From NCBI GenBank assembly GCA_019423755.1, contig JAHZAU010000003.1, positions 1 through 64,000 of the forward strand: a stretch of 64,000 nt of DNA, in the 5' to 3' direction. Of the stretch, positions 17,756 to 25,927 are shown piece after piece (positions within the stretch are counted from its first letter, which is position 1; every line of letters begins with the position of its first letter). The position numbers were made by a program, and so were the translations under genes. This DNA is from Oscillospiraceae bacterium (GTDB taxonomy: Bacteria; Bacillota; Clostridia; Oscillospirales; Ruminococcaceae). The notes below the pieces were generated by a model. The model saw nothing but the letters and a program-made list of their open reading frames with translations. It had not been told where the DNA came from and ran no database searches.

Positions 17756-20161
17756 TTGAAATACAATTTCAGCGAAATTGAAGCCAAATGGCAGAAAAAG
17801 TGGCAGGATAACAACACCTTCGCTGCCACCAACGACTACACCAAGCCCAAATACTACGCTCTGGTCGAGTTCCCGTATCCGTCCGGCCAGGGTCTGCACG
17901 TAGGCCATCCCCGGCCCTACACCGCCCTGGACATCGTGGCCAGAAAACGCCGCCTGCAGGGTTACAACGTGCTGTACCCCATGGGCTGGGATGCCTTTGG
18001 CCTGCCCACAGAAAACTACGCCATCAAAAACCACATCCATCCCGAGATCGTGACCCGGCAGAATGTGGCGCACTTTAAACAGCAGCTTCAGTCCCTGGGC
18101 CTGTCCTTCGACTGGAACCGCGAGGTCAACACCACCGACCCCAACTACTACAAATGGACCCAGTGGATCTTCCTCCAGCTGTACAAAAAGGGCCTGGCTT
18201 ACAAAAAAGAGATGTCGGTCAACTGGTGCACCTCCTGTAAGGTCGTTCTGGCCAACGAAGAAGTGGTCAACGGCGTCTGTGAGCGCTGCGGCGGTCAGGT
18301 CGTCCACAAGGTCAAGAGCCAGTGGATGCTGAAGATCACCGAGTACGCTCAGCGTCTGCTGGATGACCTGGACGAGGTGGATTACATCGAGCGCGTCAAG
18401 ACCTCCCAGATCAACTGGATCGGCCGTTCCACCGGCGCTGAGGTAGACTTCGACACCACCGCTGGGGATACCCTCACCGTTTACACCACCCGTCCCGACA
18501 CCCTTTACGGTGTGACCTACATGGTCATCAGCCCGGAGCATCCCTACCTGAAGAAATGGGCCGACCGCATCACCAATATGGATCAGGTAGTGGCTTACCA
18601 GGAGGAGTCCTCCAAGAAATCCGACTTCGAGCGCACCGAGCTGGCCAAGGAAAAGACCGGCGTGCGTCTGGAAGGCGTCTGCGGCATCAACCCGGTCAAC
18701 GGCAAGGAGATCCCCATCTTCATCTCCGACTATGTACTCATGTCCTACGGCACCGGCGCCATCATGGCCGTACCGGGCCACGATACCCGCGACTGGGAGT
18801 TTGCTAAGAAGTTCGACCTGCCCATCATTGAGGTAGTCCAGGGCGGCAACGTGGAAGAAGCTGCCTTCACCGACTGCGCTACCGGTATCCTGGTCAACTC
18901 CGGCATGCTGGACGGCCTGCCGGTAGAGGAGGCCAAAAAGAAGATCATCACCTGGCTGGAGGAGACCGGAAAGGGCCATCCCAAGGTGAACTTCAAGCTG
19001 CGTGACTGGGTCTTCTCCCGTCAGAGATACTGGGGCGAGCCCATCCCCATGGTTTACTGCGAAAAATGCGGCTGGGTACCGCTGGATGAAAAGGATCTGC
19101 CCCTGCGCCTGCCGGAGATCCAGGACTACGAGCAGACCGAGGACGGCCAGTCCCCGCTGGCCAAGCTGGACAGCTGGGTGAACACCACCTGCCCGCACTG
19201 CGGCGGCCCGGCCAAGCGCGAAACCGACACCATGCCTCAGTGGGCCGGTTCTTCCTGGTACTTCCTGCGCTACACCGACCCCACCAACGACAAAGAACTG
19301 GCTTCCCCCGAAGCCCTCAAATACTGGCTGCCCATCGACTGGTACAACGGCGGTATGGAGCACACCACCCTGCATCTGCTCTACTCCCGCTTCTGGCATA
19401 AGTTCCTCTACGACCTGGGCATCGTTCCCACCAAGGAGCCTTACGCCAAACGTACCAGCCACGGCATGATTCTGGGAGAAAACGGCGAAAAGATGAGTAA
19501 ATCCCGCGGCAACGTCATCAACCCCGACGACGTTGTGGCTGAGTTTGGCGCCGACACCATGCGTCTGTACGAGATGTTCATGGGCGACTTCGAGAAGGCT
19601 GCTCCCTGGTCCAACTCTTCGGTCAAGGGCTGCAAACGCTTCCTCGACCGCATCTGGGCCCTGCAGGATATCCTCACCGAAGGGGAGGAGTACTCTCCTG
19701 AGCTGGAATCCGCCTTCCACAAGACCATCAAGAAGGTCAGCCAGGATATCGAGGAGATGAAGTTCAACACCGCCATCGCTGCGCTGATGACCCTGCTCAA
19801 TGATATCTCCGACCATAAGTCCATCAACAAAGCCGAGCTGCGCACCCTGCTCATCCTGCTCAACCCCTTCGCTCCTCACATCACCGAGGAAATCTGGGAA
19901 GTACAGAACCTGGGCGGCATGCTCAACCAGCAGGCTTGGGTCAGCTACGACGAAGCTAAGTGCGTGGACGCTACCATCGAGATCGTAGCCCAGGTCAACG
20001 GCAAGATCAAAGCCCGCATCCTGGTACCGGCCGACGCTTCCAAAGAGCAGCTGCTGGCCATCGCCAAGGAAAACCCGGCGGTCCAGGGCTCGGTGGAGGG
20101 CAAAACCGTGGTCAAGGAGATCGTGGTACCCGGCAAACTGGTGAACATTGTTGTCAAGTAG
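17756..20161 (+). CDS. leuS: Leucyl-tRNA synthetase
   Basis: It charges tRNA-Leu and edits misactivated amino acids in its CP1 domain. The 801-residue protein has the HIGH-type motif in YPSGQGLHVGHPRPYT (about residue 41 on), an editing domain with TTRPDTLYGVTYMV and GTGAIMAVPGHDTRD, and the KMSKS loop NGEKMSKSRGN at about 576-586. TTG 17756 follows GGGAGG by nine bases and gives the usual LKYNFSEIE start; the ATG-type opening at 17717 is rejected. The 60-bp gap upstream has no room for a T-box. Confidence 0.96.
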   Translation: MKYNFSEIEAKWQKKWQDNNTFAATNDYTKPKYYALVEFPYPSGQGLHVGHPRPYTALDIVARKRRLQGYNVLYPMGWDAFGLPTENYAIKNHIHPEIVTRQNVAHFKQQLQSLGLSFDWNREVNTTDPNYYKWTQWIFLQLYKKGLAYKKEMSVNWCTSCKVVLANEEVVNGVCERCGGQVVHKVKSQWMLKITEYAQRLLDDLDEVDYIERVKTSQINWIGRSTGAEVDFDTTAGDTLTVYTTRPDTLYGVTYMVISPEHPYLKKWADRITNMDQVVAYQEESSKKSDFERTELAKEKTGVRLEGVCGINPVNGKEIPIFISDYVLMSYGTGAIMAVPGHDTRDWEFAKKFDLPIIEVVQGGNVEEAAFTDCATGILVNSGMLDGLPVEEAKKKIITWLEETGKGHPKVNFKLRDWVFSRQRYWGEPIPMVYCEKCGWVPLDEKDLPLRLPEIQDYEQTEDGQSPLAKLDSWVNTTCPHCGGPAKRETDTMPQWAGSSWYFLRYTDPTNDKELASPEALKYWLPIDWYNGGMEHTTLHLLYSRFWHKFLYDLGIVPTKEPYAKRTSHGMILGENGEKMSKSRGNVINPDDVVAEFGADTMRLYEMFMGDFEKAAPWSNSSVKGCKRFLDRIWALQDILTEGEEYSPELESAFHKTIKKVSQDIEEMKFNTAIAALMTLLNDISDHKSINKAELRTLLILLNPFAPHITEEIWEVQNLGGMLNQQAWVSYDEAKCVDATIEIVAQVNGKIKARILVPADASKEQLLAIAKENPAVQGSVEGKTVVKEIVVPGKLVNIVVK

Positions 20162-20201
20162 GGAAAAGAAGAAGAATCTTACAGCAAAAGTAGGAAAACA
20201 C

Positions 20202-20231
20202 TTGACACACCGTGCAAACCTATTGTATAAT
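20202..20231 (+). promoter_or_regulatory. Sigma-A-type promoter for rpsU
   Basis: Perfect -35 TTGACA (20202-20207), 18-base spacer, perfect -10 TATAAT (20226-20231). Transcription should start near 20238 and leave about a 107-nt leader before rpsU. Confidence 0.88.
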
Positions 20232-20267
20232 ATTATGCGTTACAGGTTGTTTTAAATCTCGAATCTG

Positions 20268-20338
20268 ATTTTAAACCCAAGGTCAGGTTGGGTGGAACAT
20301 CCTTGTAAAACTCCTGCCCAGTGGCGTGAGGAGGGATT
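20268..20338 (+). promoter_or_regulatory. Structured rpsU leader hiding the ribosome-binding site
   Basis: Two hairpins can form. ACCCAA pairs with TTGGGT across GGTCAGG. CTCCT (20311-20315) pairs with AGGAG (20329-20333), with GCC-CAGT-GGC nested inside. The second stem covers the AGGAGG ribosome site, so translation may be gated. No known riboswitch class is recognised. Confidence 0.5.
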
Positions 20339-20344
20339 AAAGAA

Positions 20345-20521
20345 ATGGCAGAAATTCGTGTTAAAGACAACGAGTCTTTGGATAGTGCTCTGAGACGTTT
20401 TAAGAGACAGTGCGCACGCGCTGGCGTTCTGAACGAGGTCCGCAAGAGAGAGCACTACGAGAAGCCCTCTGTGAAACGGAAAAAGAAGTCTGAAGCTGCT
20501 CGTAAGCGTAAATTCAGATAA
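20345..20521 (+). CDS. rpsU: 30S ribosomal protein S21
   Basis: S21 is a small basic 30S protein that helps mRNA engagement. The 58-residue product reads MAEIRVKDNESLDSALRRF at its start and ends in a Lys/Arg-rich tail (KRKKKSEAARKRKFR), typical for S21. ATG 20345 lies ten bases after AGGAGG. It has its own strong promoter, separate from leuS. Confidence 0.97.
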   Translation: MAEIRVKDNESLDSALRRFKRQCARAGVLNEVRKREHYEKPSVKRKKKSEAARKRKFR

Positions 20522-20539
20522 GTTCTTTTGTGGAACAGA

Positions 20540-20660
20540 CTGAACTGCGGCAGTTCAGCTTTTGGAAGGGTGTTCCGTACATGGCGCAGCTGTGTACGGG
20601 ACGGCCTCCAGAGTATGGCTTCGTTCTGGTCTGATCGGCAGGCCAGGAGACGGAAATGCA
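20540..20660 (+). other. Region of inverted repeats between rpsU and yqeG
   Basis: No gene is seen. TGAACTG-CGG-CAGTTCA (20541-20557) forms a tight hairpin followed by GCTTTT. A longer one pairs GTTCCGTAC with GTACGGGAC (one G-U) near 20572-20602. CCAGA/TTCTGG near 20608-20628 can pair too. This may be a multi-stem 3' UTR or a small RNA; no family is recognised. Confidence 0.35.
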
Positions 20661-20664
20661 AAGA

Positions 20665-20690
20665 AAAGCGAGCTTCGTGCTCGCTTTTTC
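20665..20690 (+). terminator. Rho-independent terminator downstream of rpsU
   Basis: AAAGCGAGC (20665-20673), loop TTCGT, GCTCGCTTT (20679-20687) then TTC: a compact stem with a T-run. Confidence 0.85.
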
Positions 20691-20738
20691 ATTTATCCGG
20701 CTTTTTTGCCGGGAAACCATAGGGAAAGGTGGTTCTGC

Positions 20739-21242
20739 GTGAACTGGTACCCCGATCTCACCTGTCATCGGGTGAGCGACATCACCCTGGAACAGCTGCA
20801 TCAATGGGGCGTCCGGGGGCTGATCTTGGATATTGATAACACCCTCACCACCCACGACAACCCCGTCCCCAGCCAGGGTGTCAGCCAATGGCTGGACCAG
20901 ATGCGGCAGGACGGCATCCAGCTGATGGTGCTTTCCAACAACAAGCCCGAGCGGGTGGCGCCCTTTGCCGGGCTGCTGGGGCTGGACTTTATCGCAAACG
21001 GGGCAAAGCCGCTCAAGGGCGGGTACCGCCGCTGCGCGAAGGCCATGGGACTGTCCCGGCAGGAGCTTGGCACCGTGGGGGACCAGCTGTTCACCGACAT
21101 CTGGGGCGGAAACCGCTTCGGCTGCCGGACCATCCTGGTGGAGCCCATCCAGCTGGAAACCATGCCCTTCTTCCGGGTAAAACGCTGGTTGGAGCGCCAT
21201 TGCCTGGCGCACCGCCGCCGCAAAGGAGGGGAGCGCTCATGA
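20739..21242 (+). CDS. yqeG: YqeG-family HAD IIIA-type phosphatase
   Basis: A HAD-superfamily phosphatase related to phosphatidylglycerophosphate phosphatases; the bacterial substrate is not settled here. The 167-residue protein has the nucleophile motif LILDIDNTLTTHD, motif II VLSNN and the motif III/IV region GAKPLKGGYRRC...VGDQLFTDIWGGNRFG. GTG 20739 is chosen because GGTGG lies about seven bases upstream and it gives the family start NWYPDL. Its stop overlaps the next start as ATGA. Confidence 0.88.
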   Translation: MNWYPDLTCHRVSDITLEQLHQWGVRGLILDIDNTLTTHDNPVPSQGVSQWLDQMRQDGIQLMVLSNNKPERVAPFAGLLGLDFIANGAKPLKGGYRRCAKAMGLSRQELGTVGDQLFTDIWGGNRFGCRTILVEPIQLETMPFFRVKRWLERHCLAHRRRKGGERS

Positions 21243-22156
21243 GTCATCCGCGATTCGGCCCGGCCGGCAACGCCGAAAGCTTCCGGGCTATGGGCTACCG
21301 GCACACCATCCAGGTCCCGGAATACCTGGAACGGATGGGCCTGGACGCCTACGAATACCAGTGCGGCCGCGGGGTGCGTATCTCCCAGGAGGCTGCGGCC
21401 CAGCTGGGGGAAGAGGCCCGGAAACGGGGGATCTCCCTGTCGGTGCACGCTCCGTATTACATCTCCCTTTCTAGTTTAGAGGAAGAGAAGCGGGAAAAGA
21501 GCATCGACTATATCCTGCAGACCGCCCGCGCCGCCAAGACTATGGGGGCGGAGCGCATCGTGGTACACACCGGCTCCTGCTCCAAGATCAGCCGGGAGGA
21601 GGCGCTGGAACTGGCCGCCGAGACCTTGGAGCGGGCGGTGGAGGCCCTTCGGTCGGAGGGGCTGGACTCGGTGCACATCTGCCCGGAGACTATGGGCAAG
21701 ATCAACCAGCTGGGCACTCTGGAAGAGGTGGTGGAGCTGTGTTCCCGCAGCGAAAGCCTCATTCCCTGTATCGACTTTGGGCATCTCAACGCCCGGACGC
21801 TGGGCGGGCTGGGGGATTTTGCGGCGGTGCAGCATATCTTCACCCTCATGGAGGACCGGCTGGGCAGCGACCGGATGTGCCGCTTCCACGGGCATTTTTC
21901 CAAAATTGAGTACACCAAAGGCGGGGAGAAGGCCCATCTGACCTTCTCCGACCGGCAGTTTGGCCCGGCGTTCGAGCCGGTGGCGGAGATGATCCTGCGC
22001 AAGGGATGCACCCCCACCATCATCTGTGAATCCGCCGGGACCCAGGCGGAGGATGCTGCCTGGATGCAGCAGCTTTGCCGGAAGATGGCCGGCGGCCAGG
22101 CGCCGCGGCTGTCGGACGATTGGTTTTTCCAAAGAGAGGAGCGCGAGCAGCAATGA
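21239..22156 (+). CDS. AP endonuclease IV / xylose-isomerase-fold (TIM barrel) protein
   Basis: The 305-residue protein has the endonuclease IV fold pattern: VHAPYYIS, a metal His in IVVHTGSC, ICPETMG, CIDFGHLNAR, RFHGHFSKIEY and the final IICESAG. These residues place three metals in endonuclease IV, so a repair AP endonuclease is likely, though a sugar isomerase-like role cannot be excluded. ATG 21239 follows AAAGGAGGGG. It is coupled to yqeG upstream and aroQ downstream by overlapping stop/start codons. Confidence 0.82.
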   Translation: MSHPRFGPAGNAESFRAMGYRHTIQVPEYLERMGLDAYEYQCGRGVRISQEAAAQLGEEARKRGISLSVHAPYYISLSSLEEEKREKSIDYILQTARAAKTMGAERIVVHTGSCSKISREEALELAAETLERAVEALRSEGLDSVHICPETMGKINQLGTLEEVVELCSRSESLIPCIDFGHLNARTLGGLGDFAAVQHIFTLMEDRLGSDRMCRFHGHFSKIEYTKGGEKAHLTFSDRQFGPAFEPVAEMILRKGCTPTIICESAGTQAEDAAWMQQLCRKMAGGQAPRLSDDWFFQREEREQQ

Positions 22157-22584
22157 AAAAAGTATTGGTCATCCACGGACCCAACCTGAACCTGACCGGT
22201 CTGCGGGAGCCCGGGGTCTACGGCACCGTATCCCTGGCGGACATCAACGAGGAGATCCTGCAGACGGCAAAGGAGATGGGCCTGGAGTGCGAGGTGTTCC
22301 AGAGCAACCACGAGGGAGCCATCATCGATAAGATCCACCAGACTCTGGAGGGCACCGATGGTATTATCCTCAACGCGGGAGCCTATACTCATTACAGCTA
22401 CGCCATCCGCGACGCGCTGGCTTCGGTGAAGAAGCCCTGCGTGGAGGTGCACCTTTCCAACATCCACGCCCGGGAAGAGTTCCGCAAAACCTCCGTCATC
22501 GCGCCGGTGTGCGTCGGCCAGATCTGCGGCTTCGGCAAGGACAGCTATCTGCTGGCCCTGGCGGCGCTCAAGACCCGCATCTAG
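22153..22584 (+). CDS. aroQ: Type II 3-dehydroquinate dehydratase
   Basis: It converts 3-dehydroquinate to 3-dehydroshikimate in the shikimate pathway. The 143-residue protein shows VIHGPNLNLTGLREPGVYG with the catalytic Tyr in VYG, QSNHEGAIIDKIH, ILNAGAYTHYSYAIRDAL and VHLSNIHAREEFR. ATG 22153 overlaps the upstream stop. The length is standard. Confidence 0.96.
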   Translation: MKKVLVIHGPNLNLTGLREPGVYGTVSLADINEEILQTAKEMGLECEVFQSNHEGAIIDKIHQTLEGTDGIILNAGAYTHYSYAIRDALASVKKPCVEVHLSNIHAREEFRKTSVIAPVCVGQICGFGKDSYLLALAALKTRI

Positions 22585-22626
22585 GCTTCCCGGCTGGGAA
22601 ACTTTCGCTTTCTTCCCGAAAAGGTC

Positions 22627-22655
22627 TTGCAAAAATCCGCAAGATAAGATAAAAT
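22627..22655 (+). promoter_or_regulatory. Promoter for efp
   Basis: TTGCAA (22627-22632), 17 bases, TAAAAT (22650-22655). A CTTGC/GCAAG inverted repeat spans the -35 and spacer. The remaining gap to 22880 is a roughly 220-nt leader holding a GC palindrome, TCGGGGCCCCGA, before TTTTC; no gene is supported there. Confidence 0.55.
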
Positions 22656-22880
22656 TATACTAGTTCATTTTGCAGAGAATCCTGCGAGTGGCCCGTGTTG
22701 CCCCAGTTTCGTTTGGCAGGGGCATTTGAAAGGGCGCGCCGGACAGCGGCAGAGCAATCTTGCAGCGGTCGGGGCCCCGATTTTCTTCCAGTCTTTGCGG
22801 CGGTTGGGCCGGCAGGATGGATGGGAAACAAAATTATCTTATTTGTCGTATTGGGATACGGCAGAATGGAGGATCATAAC

Positions 22881-23438
22881 ATGATTACAGCAGGCGATTT
22901 CAGAAACGGCGTAACTTTCGACATGGAAGGCAACGTATTCCAGATCATCGAGTTCCAGCACGTAAAACCCGGTAAGGGCGCTGCTTTCGTGCGTACCAAG
23001 ATCAGAAACGTTATCTCCGGCGCTGTGGTGGAAAAAACCTTCAACCCCACCGATAAATTCCCGACTGCTTTCATCGAGAGAAAAGAGATGGAATATCTCT
23101 ACAATGATGGCGATCTGTACTACTTCATGGATCAGGAATCCTATGAGACCGTTCCGATCGACCGCAGCAAACTGGGCGACGCCTTCAAATTCGTAAAAGA
23201 AAACACCATGGTCAAGATCCTTTCTTACAAAGGCTCCATCTTCGGCTGCGAGGCTCCCAACTTTGTTGAGCTGACCGTTACCCAGACTGAGCCCGGCGTA
23301 AGAGGCGATACTGCTACCAACGTTACCAAACCCGCTACCCTGGAGACCGGCGCAGAAGTTCGCGTTCCGATCTTCATCAACGAGGGCGAGGTTATCCGTA
23401 TCGATACCCGTACCGGTGAATACATGGAGCGCGCATAA
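22881..23438 (+). CDS. efp: Elongation factor P
   Basis: EF-P relieves ribosome stalling at polyproline stretches. The 185-residue protein has the KOW-like N-domain with the loop HVKPGKGAAFVRTK, whose Lys is the usual tip position, followed by two OB domains ending GEVIRIDTRTGEYMERA. ATG 22881 has GGAGG eight bases upstream; the 62-codon in-frame extension from 22695 is not EF-P sequence. No modification enzyme is nearby. Confidence 0.97.
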   Translation: MITAGDFRNGVTFDMEGNVFQIIEFQHVKPGKGAAFVRTKIRNVISGAVVEKTFNPTDKFPTAFIERKEMEYLYNDGDLYYFMDQESYETVPIDRSKLGDAFKFVKENTMVKILSYKGSIFGCEAPNFVELTVTQTEPGVRGDTATNVTKPATLETGAEVRVPIFINEGEVIRIDTRTGEYMERA

Positions 23439-23482
23439 TCAACGGCTCGCTACATTGATTTAATTAAAAGGGGGATTTTCAA

Positions 23483-23944
23483 ATGACTCTCACTGAAAAA
23501 GTTGCTTATCTGAAAGGTCTCGTAGAAGGCATGGGCGTGGATGAAACCACCAATCAGGGCAAGATCATGAAGGCCGTTCTGGACGTTCTGGACGACATGG
23601 CGTTCACCGTTTCCGACCTGGAAGACAGCACTTCCGAACTGTATGAAGAAGTAGAGGCCATTGACGAAGATCTGAGCGTTCTGGAGAACGATTATTACGA
23701 CGACCTCTGCGACGAGGACGAAGAAGATGAAGACGACGATTGCTGCTGCGGCTGCTGCGACGACGAAGATATGTACGAAGTCAAATGCCCCAACTGCGAC
23801 GAAGTGATCTGCATCGACAGCTCCGTTCTGGAGGAAGGCGAGATCGAGTGCCCCAACTGCGGCGAACTGCTGACCTTCGAATTCGATGAAGACGAAGATT
23901 GCGACTGCGGCTGCTGCGGCGGTGACTGCGACTGCGATAAGTAA
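23483..23944 (+). CDS. CD1247 N-terminal-domain protein, acidic and Cys-rich
   Basis: A conserved clostridial protein of unknown function. Residues 1-75 are a helical acidic domain (MTLTEKVAYLKGLVEGM) like the family I know as CD1247 N-terminal. Then come a very acidic stretch, a CCCGCC cluster, a zinc-ribbon-like pair (KCPNCDE, ECPNCGE) and a second Cys cluster (CDCGCCGGDCDCDK) at the end. The clusters suggest metal binding. ATG 23483 follows AAGGGGG. It is monocistronic between efp and a strong terminator. Confidence 0.85.
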   Translation: MTLTEKVAYLKGLVEGMGVDETTNQGKIMKAVLDVLDDMAFTVSDLEDSTSELYEEVEAIDEDLSVLENDYYDDLCDEDEEDEDDDCCCGCCDDEDMYEVKCPNCDEVICIDSSVLEEGEIECPNCGELLTFEFDEDEDCDCGCCGGDCDCDK

Positions 23945-23961
23945 TTATCCTGCATTTTCCC

Positions 23962-23999
23962 AAAGCCAACAAGGAGATTCTCCTTGTTGGCTTTTTTTA
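23962..23999 (+). terminator. Rho-independent terminator after the CD1247-type gene
   Basis: A 15-bp stem from AAAGCCAACAAGGAG (23962-23976) to its complement (23980-23994), then a run of T. Confidence 0.92.
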
Positions 24000-24155
24000 T
24001 AAAAAAAGCCAAATTTTATTGTGATTTTAATATCAAACATACAAAGAATCCGTCTGCAATAACAATAAAATGTGCAAAAATATACCCGCAAGGACAGGGA
24101 AAACTGATTTTGATAACAAAAAACGACCAGAATGCATAAACCCATGCAAAAATCA

Positions 24156-24184
24156 TTGAAACTTTTCGTATCATTATGTAAAAT
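24156..24184 (+). promoter_or_regulatory. Promoter for the apbE-rnf operon
   Basis: TTGAAA (24156-24161), 17 bases, TAAAAT (24179-24184), 60 bases before apbE. The AT-rich 24000-24155 stretch between terminator and promoter shows nothing else. Confidence 0.6.
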
Positions 24185-24243
24185 AGGTTAGGGAAAGCAT
24201 TTTGAAAGATTTCCTGCAAATTATTCGCCAAGAAAGGGAATTT

Positions 24244-25299
24244 ATGACAAAGGTAAGGCAGTGGTGTTTGGCGGTACTTGCCTTGGCTGGGACGGCGGCT
24301 GCCGTTGCTGCCGGGCGAGGGTATCTTGCCACACGGACACCAGTCACCTCAACTACCTATATGATGGACACCGTCATCACCCAGCAGCTTTTCGGCCCCG
24401 AAGCAGAGGAGGCCGAAGCCGCCATCCGGCAGCAGCTTTCGGGCATCGAGGATCGCCTTTCCCTTTACCGGGAATCAAGCGAGATCGCCGCGATCAACGA
24501 AAACGCCGGCGGCGATTGGGTGAGCCTTTCCCCCGAGAGCTACGCTCTGTTGGAGCGCAGCGTGCAGTTTTGCCAGGAGAGTCAGGGGCGCTTTGATATT
24601 ACGGTGGCGCCGTTGACCACCCTTTGGGATGTAACGGCCGAGGACCCCAAGGTCCCGCCGGAGGAAGCCATCACCCAGGCGCAGGCCCTGGTGGACTACC
24701 GGGACCTGCAGCTGCAGGACGGCAAAGCCCGCCTGGCCCGCAGCGGTCAGGGACTGGACCTGGGCGCGGTAGCCAAGGGTTACGCCTGCGACGTGGTCCG
24801 GGAGACGGCGGAATCGTACCGCTTATCTGGCGGTTATGTTTCGGTGGGCGGGAACGTGGTGGTCCTGGGGAATGACCCCAACGGCAAACCGTACCGCTTT
24901 GGGATCCGCGACCCGCAGGGCGAACCCAGCGAAGCCATCGGCTCGGTGGCGCTGTCCAACCAGACCATGGCCACCACCGGCACCTACGAGCGCTACTTTG
25001 AGGTGGACGGCAAACGCTATCATCATATCCTCGACCCCAAGACCGGTTATCCCGCCGAAAGCGACCTGCTTTCGGTGACGGTGATCTCGGAGGACGGCAC
25101 CTTGGCGGACTATCTGTCCACGGCGCTGTTTTTGGAAGGGGAGGAGGCCGTGCGCCAGCATCTGGACGAGGATGATTACTCCCTGGTGGTGGTGACCGAA
25201 GACGGCGAGGTCCTGCTTTCCTCCCGGCTGCGGGGGAACTTTGAAAACGACCCCGAAAGCGGGTATTCCTTCGTCTTTTCCGATACCCTTTCCCAATAG
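24244..25299 (+). CDS. apbE: FAD:protein FMN transferase ApbE
   Basis: ApbE attaches FMN covalently to a Thr of target proteins, notably RnfD and RnfG. The 351-residue protein has an N-terminal membrane anchor without a lipobox Cys, then DLGAVAKGYACDVV, YVSVGGNVVVLG, TGTYERYFEVDGKRYHHILD and a late Mg-site segment SEDGTLADYLSTALF. I choose ATG 24244 after AAAGGGA; TTG 24202 is an alternative only about 11 bases from the expected transcript start. Its place at the head of the rnf genes fits the maturation role. Confidence 0.93.
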   Translation: MTKVRQWCLAVLALAGTAAAVAAGRGYLATRTPVTSTTYMMDTVITQQLFGPEAEEAEAAIRQQLSGIEDRLSLYRESSEIAAINENAGGDWVSLSPESYALLERSVQFCQESQGRFDITVAPLTTLWDVTAEDPKVPPEEAITQAQALVDYRDLQLQDGKARLARSGQGLDLGAVAKGYACDVVRETAESYRLSGGYVSVGGNVVVLGNDPNGKPYRFGIRDPQGEPSEAIGSVALSNQTMATTGTYERYFEVDGKRYHHILDPKTGYPAESDLLSVTVISEDGTLADYLSTALFLEGEEAVRQHLDEDDYSLVVVTEDGEVLLSSRLRGNFENDPESGYSFVFSDTLSQ

Positions 25300-25312
25300 A
25301 AAGGAGGACAGG

Positions 25313-25912
25313 ATGCACAACCGCAAAAACGGCTTTTCCGCCGCCTGGGTGGCGAGGATGGGCCTGCTGCTGGCGGCGGCCTGCGCCCTGTCCGCAGTGG
25401 AAAGCATGATCCTGCTGCCGGGAGCCCCTCCCGGCGTAAAACTGGGGCTGAGCAACGTGGTGACCATGTGCTGCCTGTTTGGGATGGGCAGCCGCCCGGC
25501 TTACCTGTTGGCGGTCCTTAAGGGGCTGTTTGTTTTGCTGACCCGCGGTCCTGTGGCCGGGCTTTTGAGCCTGGGCGGAGGACTGCTTTCCTTGAGTGTG
25601 TTGGTGCTGCTGTGCCGGTGCCGCCGTCCGGCCTTGGGCTGGGTGGGTCTGGGCGTCTGCGGAGCGGTCAGCCACAACATCGGCCAGATGCTTCTGGCTC
25701 GGCTTTTTACCAATGCCTTCTTATTTTATTACCTGCCGGTGCTGCTGGTGTCTGGTGTGATCATGGGCACCATTACCGGCCGGATCGTGGCGTCACTTCT
25801 GCCGTACTGGGAACGGACCTCGGCCTTTTTGGGGACGGGGGACGGCTTTGGACGGCGTTCATCTTCCTTTGGGGCGGGCGCAGACCCTTCCCAGGGGGAA
25901 AATATCAAGTAA
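25313..25912 (+). CDS. Gx transporter family membrane protein (COG4769 type)
   Basis: A 199-residue polytopic protein with about five helices, sometimes annotated as heptaprenyl diphosphate synthase component I, a label I doubt. The family features ARMGLLLAAACALSAVESM, PGVKLGLSNVVTM and AVLKGLFVLLTRG with GGGLLS are present. AAAGGAGG precedes ATG 25313. Such genes often sit next to apbE and rnf; a role in supplying a flavin or quinone-like substrate is only inferred. Confidence 0.8.
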   Translation: MHNRKNGFSAAWVARMGLLLAAACALSAVESMILLPGAPPGVKLGLSNVVTMCCLFGMGSRPAYLLAVLKGLFVLLTRGPVAGLLSLGGGLLSLSVLVLLCRCRRPALGWVGLGVCGAVSHNIGQMLLARLFTNAFLFYYLPVLLVSGVIMGTITGRIVASLLPYWERTSAFLGTGDGFGRRSSSFGAGADPSQGENIK

Positions 25913-25927
25913 TGGGGGAAAGAAAAC

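Noticed and set aside
17306..19879. Long minus-strand open frame opposite leuS (857 codons)
   Set aside because: It is antisense to a clear synthetase and has no family motifs; GC-rich codon bias leaves few stops on the opposite strand. The same holds for long frames opposite topA, trmFO, mutS2, phoH and tyrS.
22695..22880. N-terminal extension of EF-P
   Set aside because: The 62 extra codons do not resemble EF-P, lack a good ribosome site, and ATG 22881 has GGAGG at ideal spacing.
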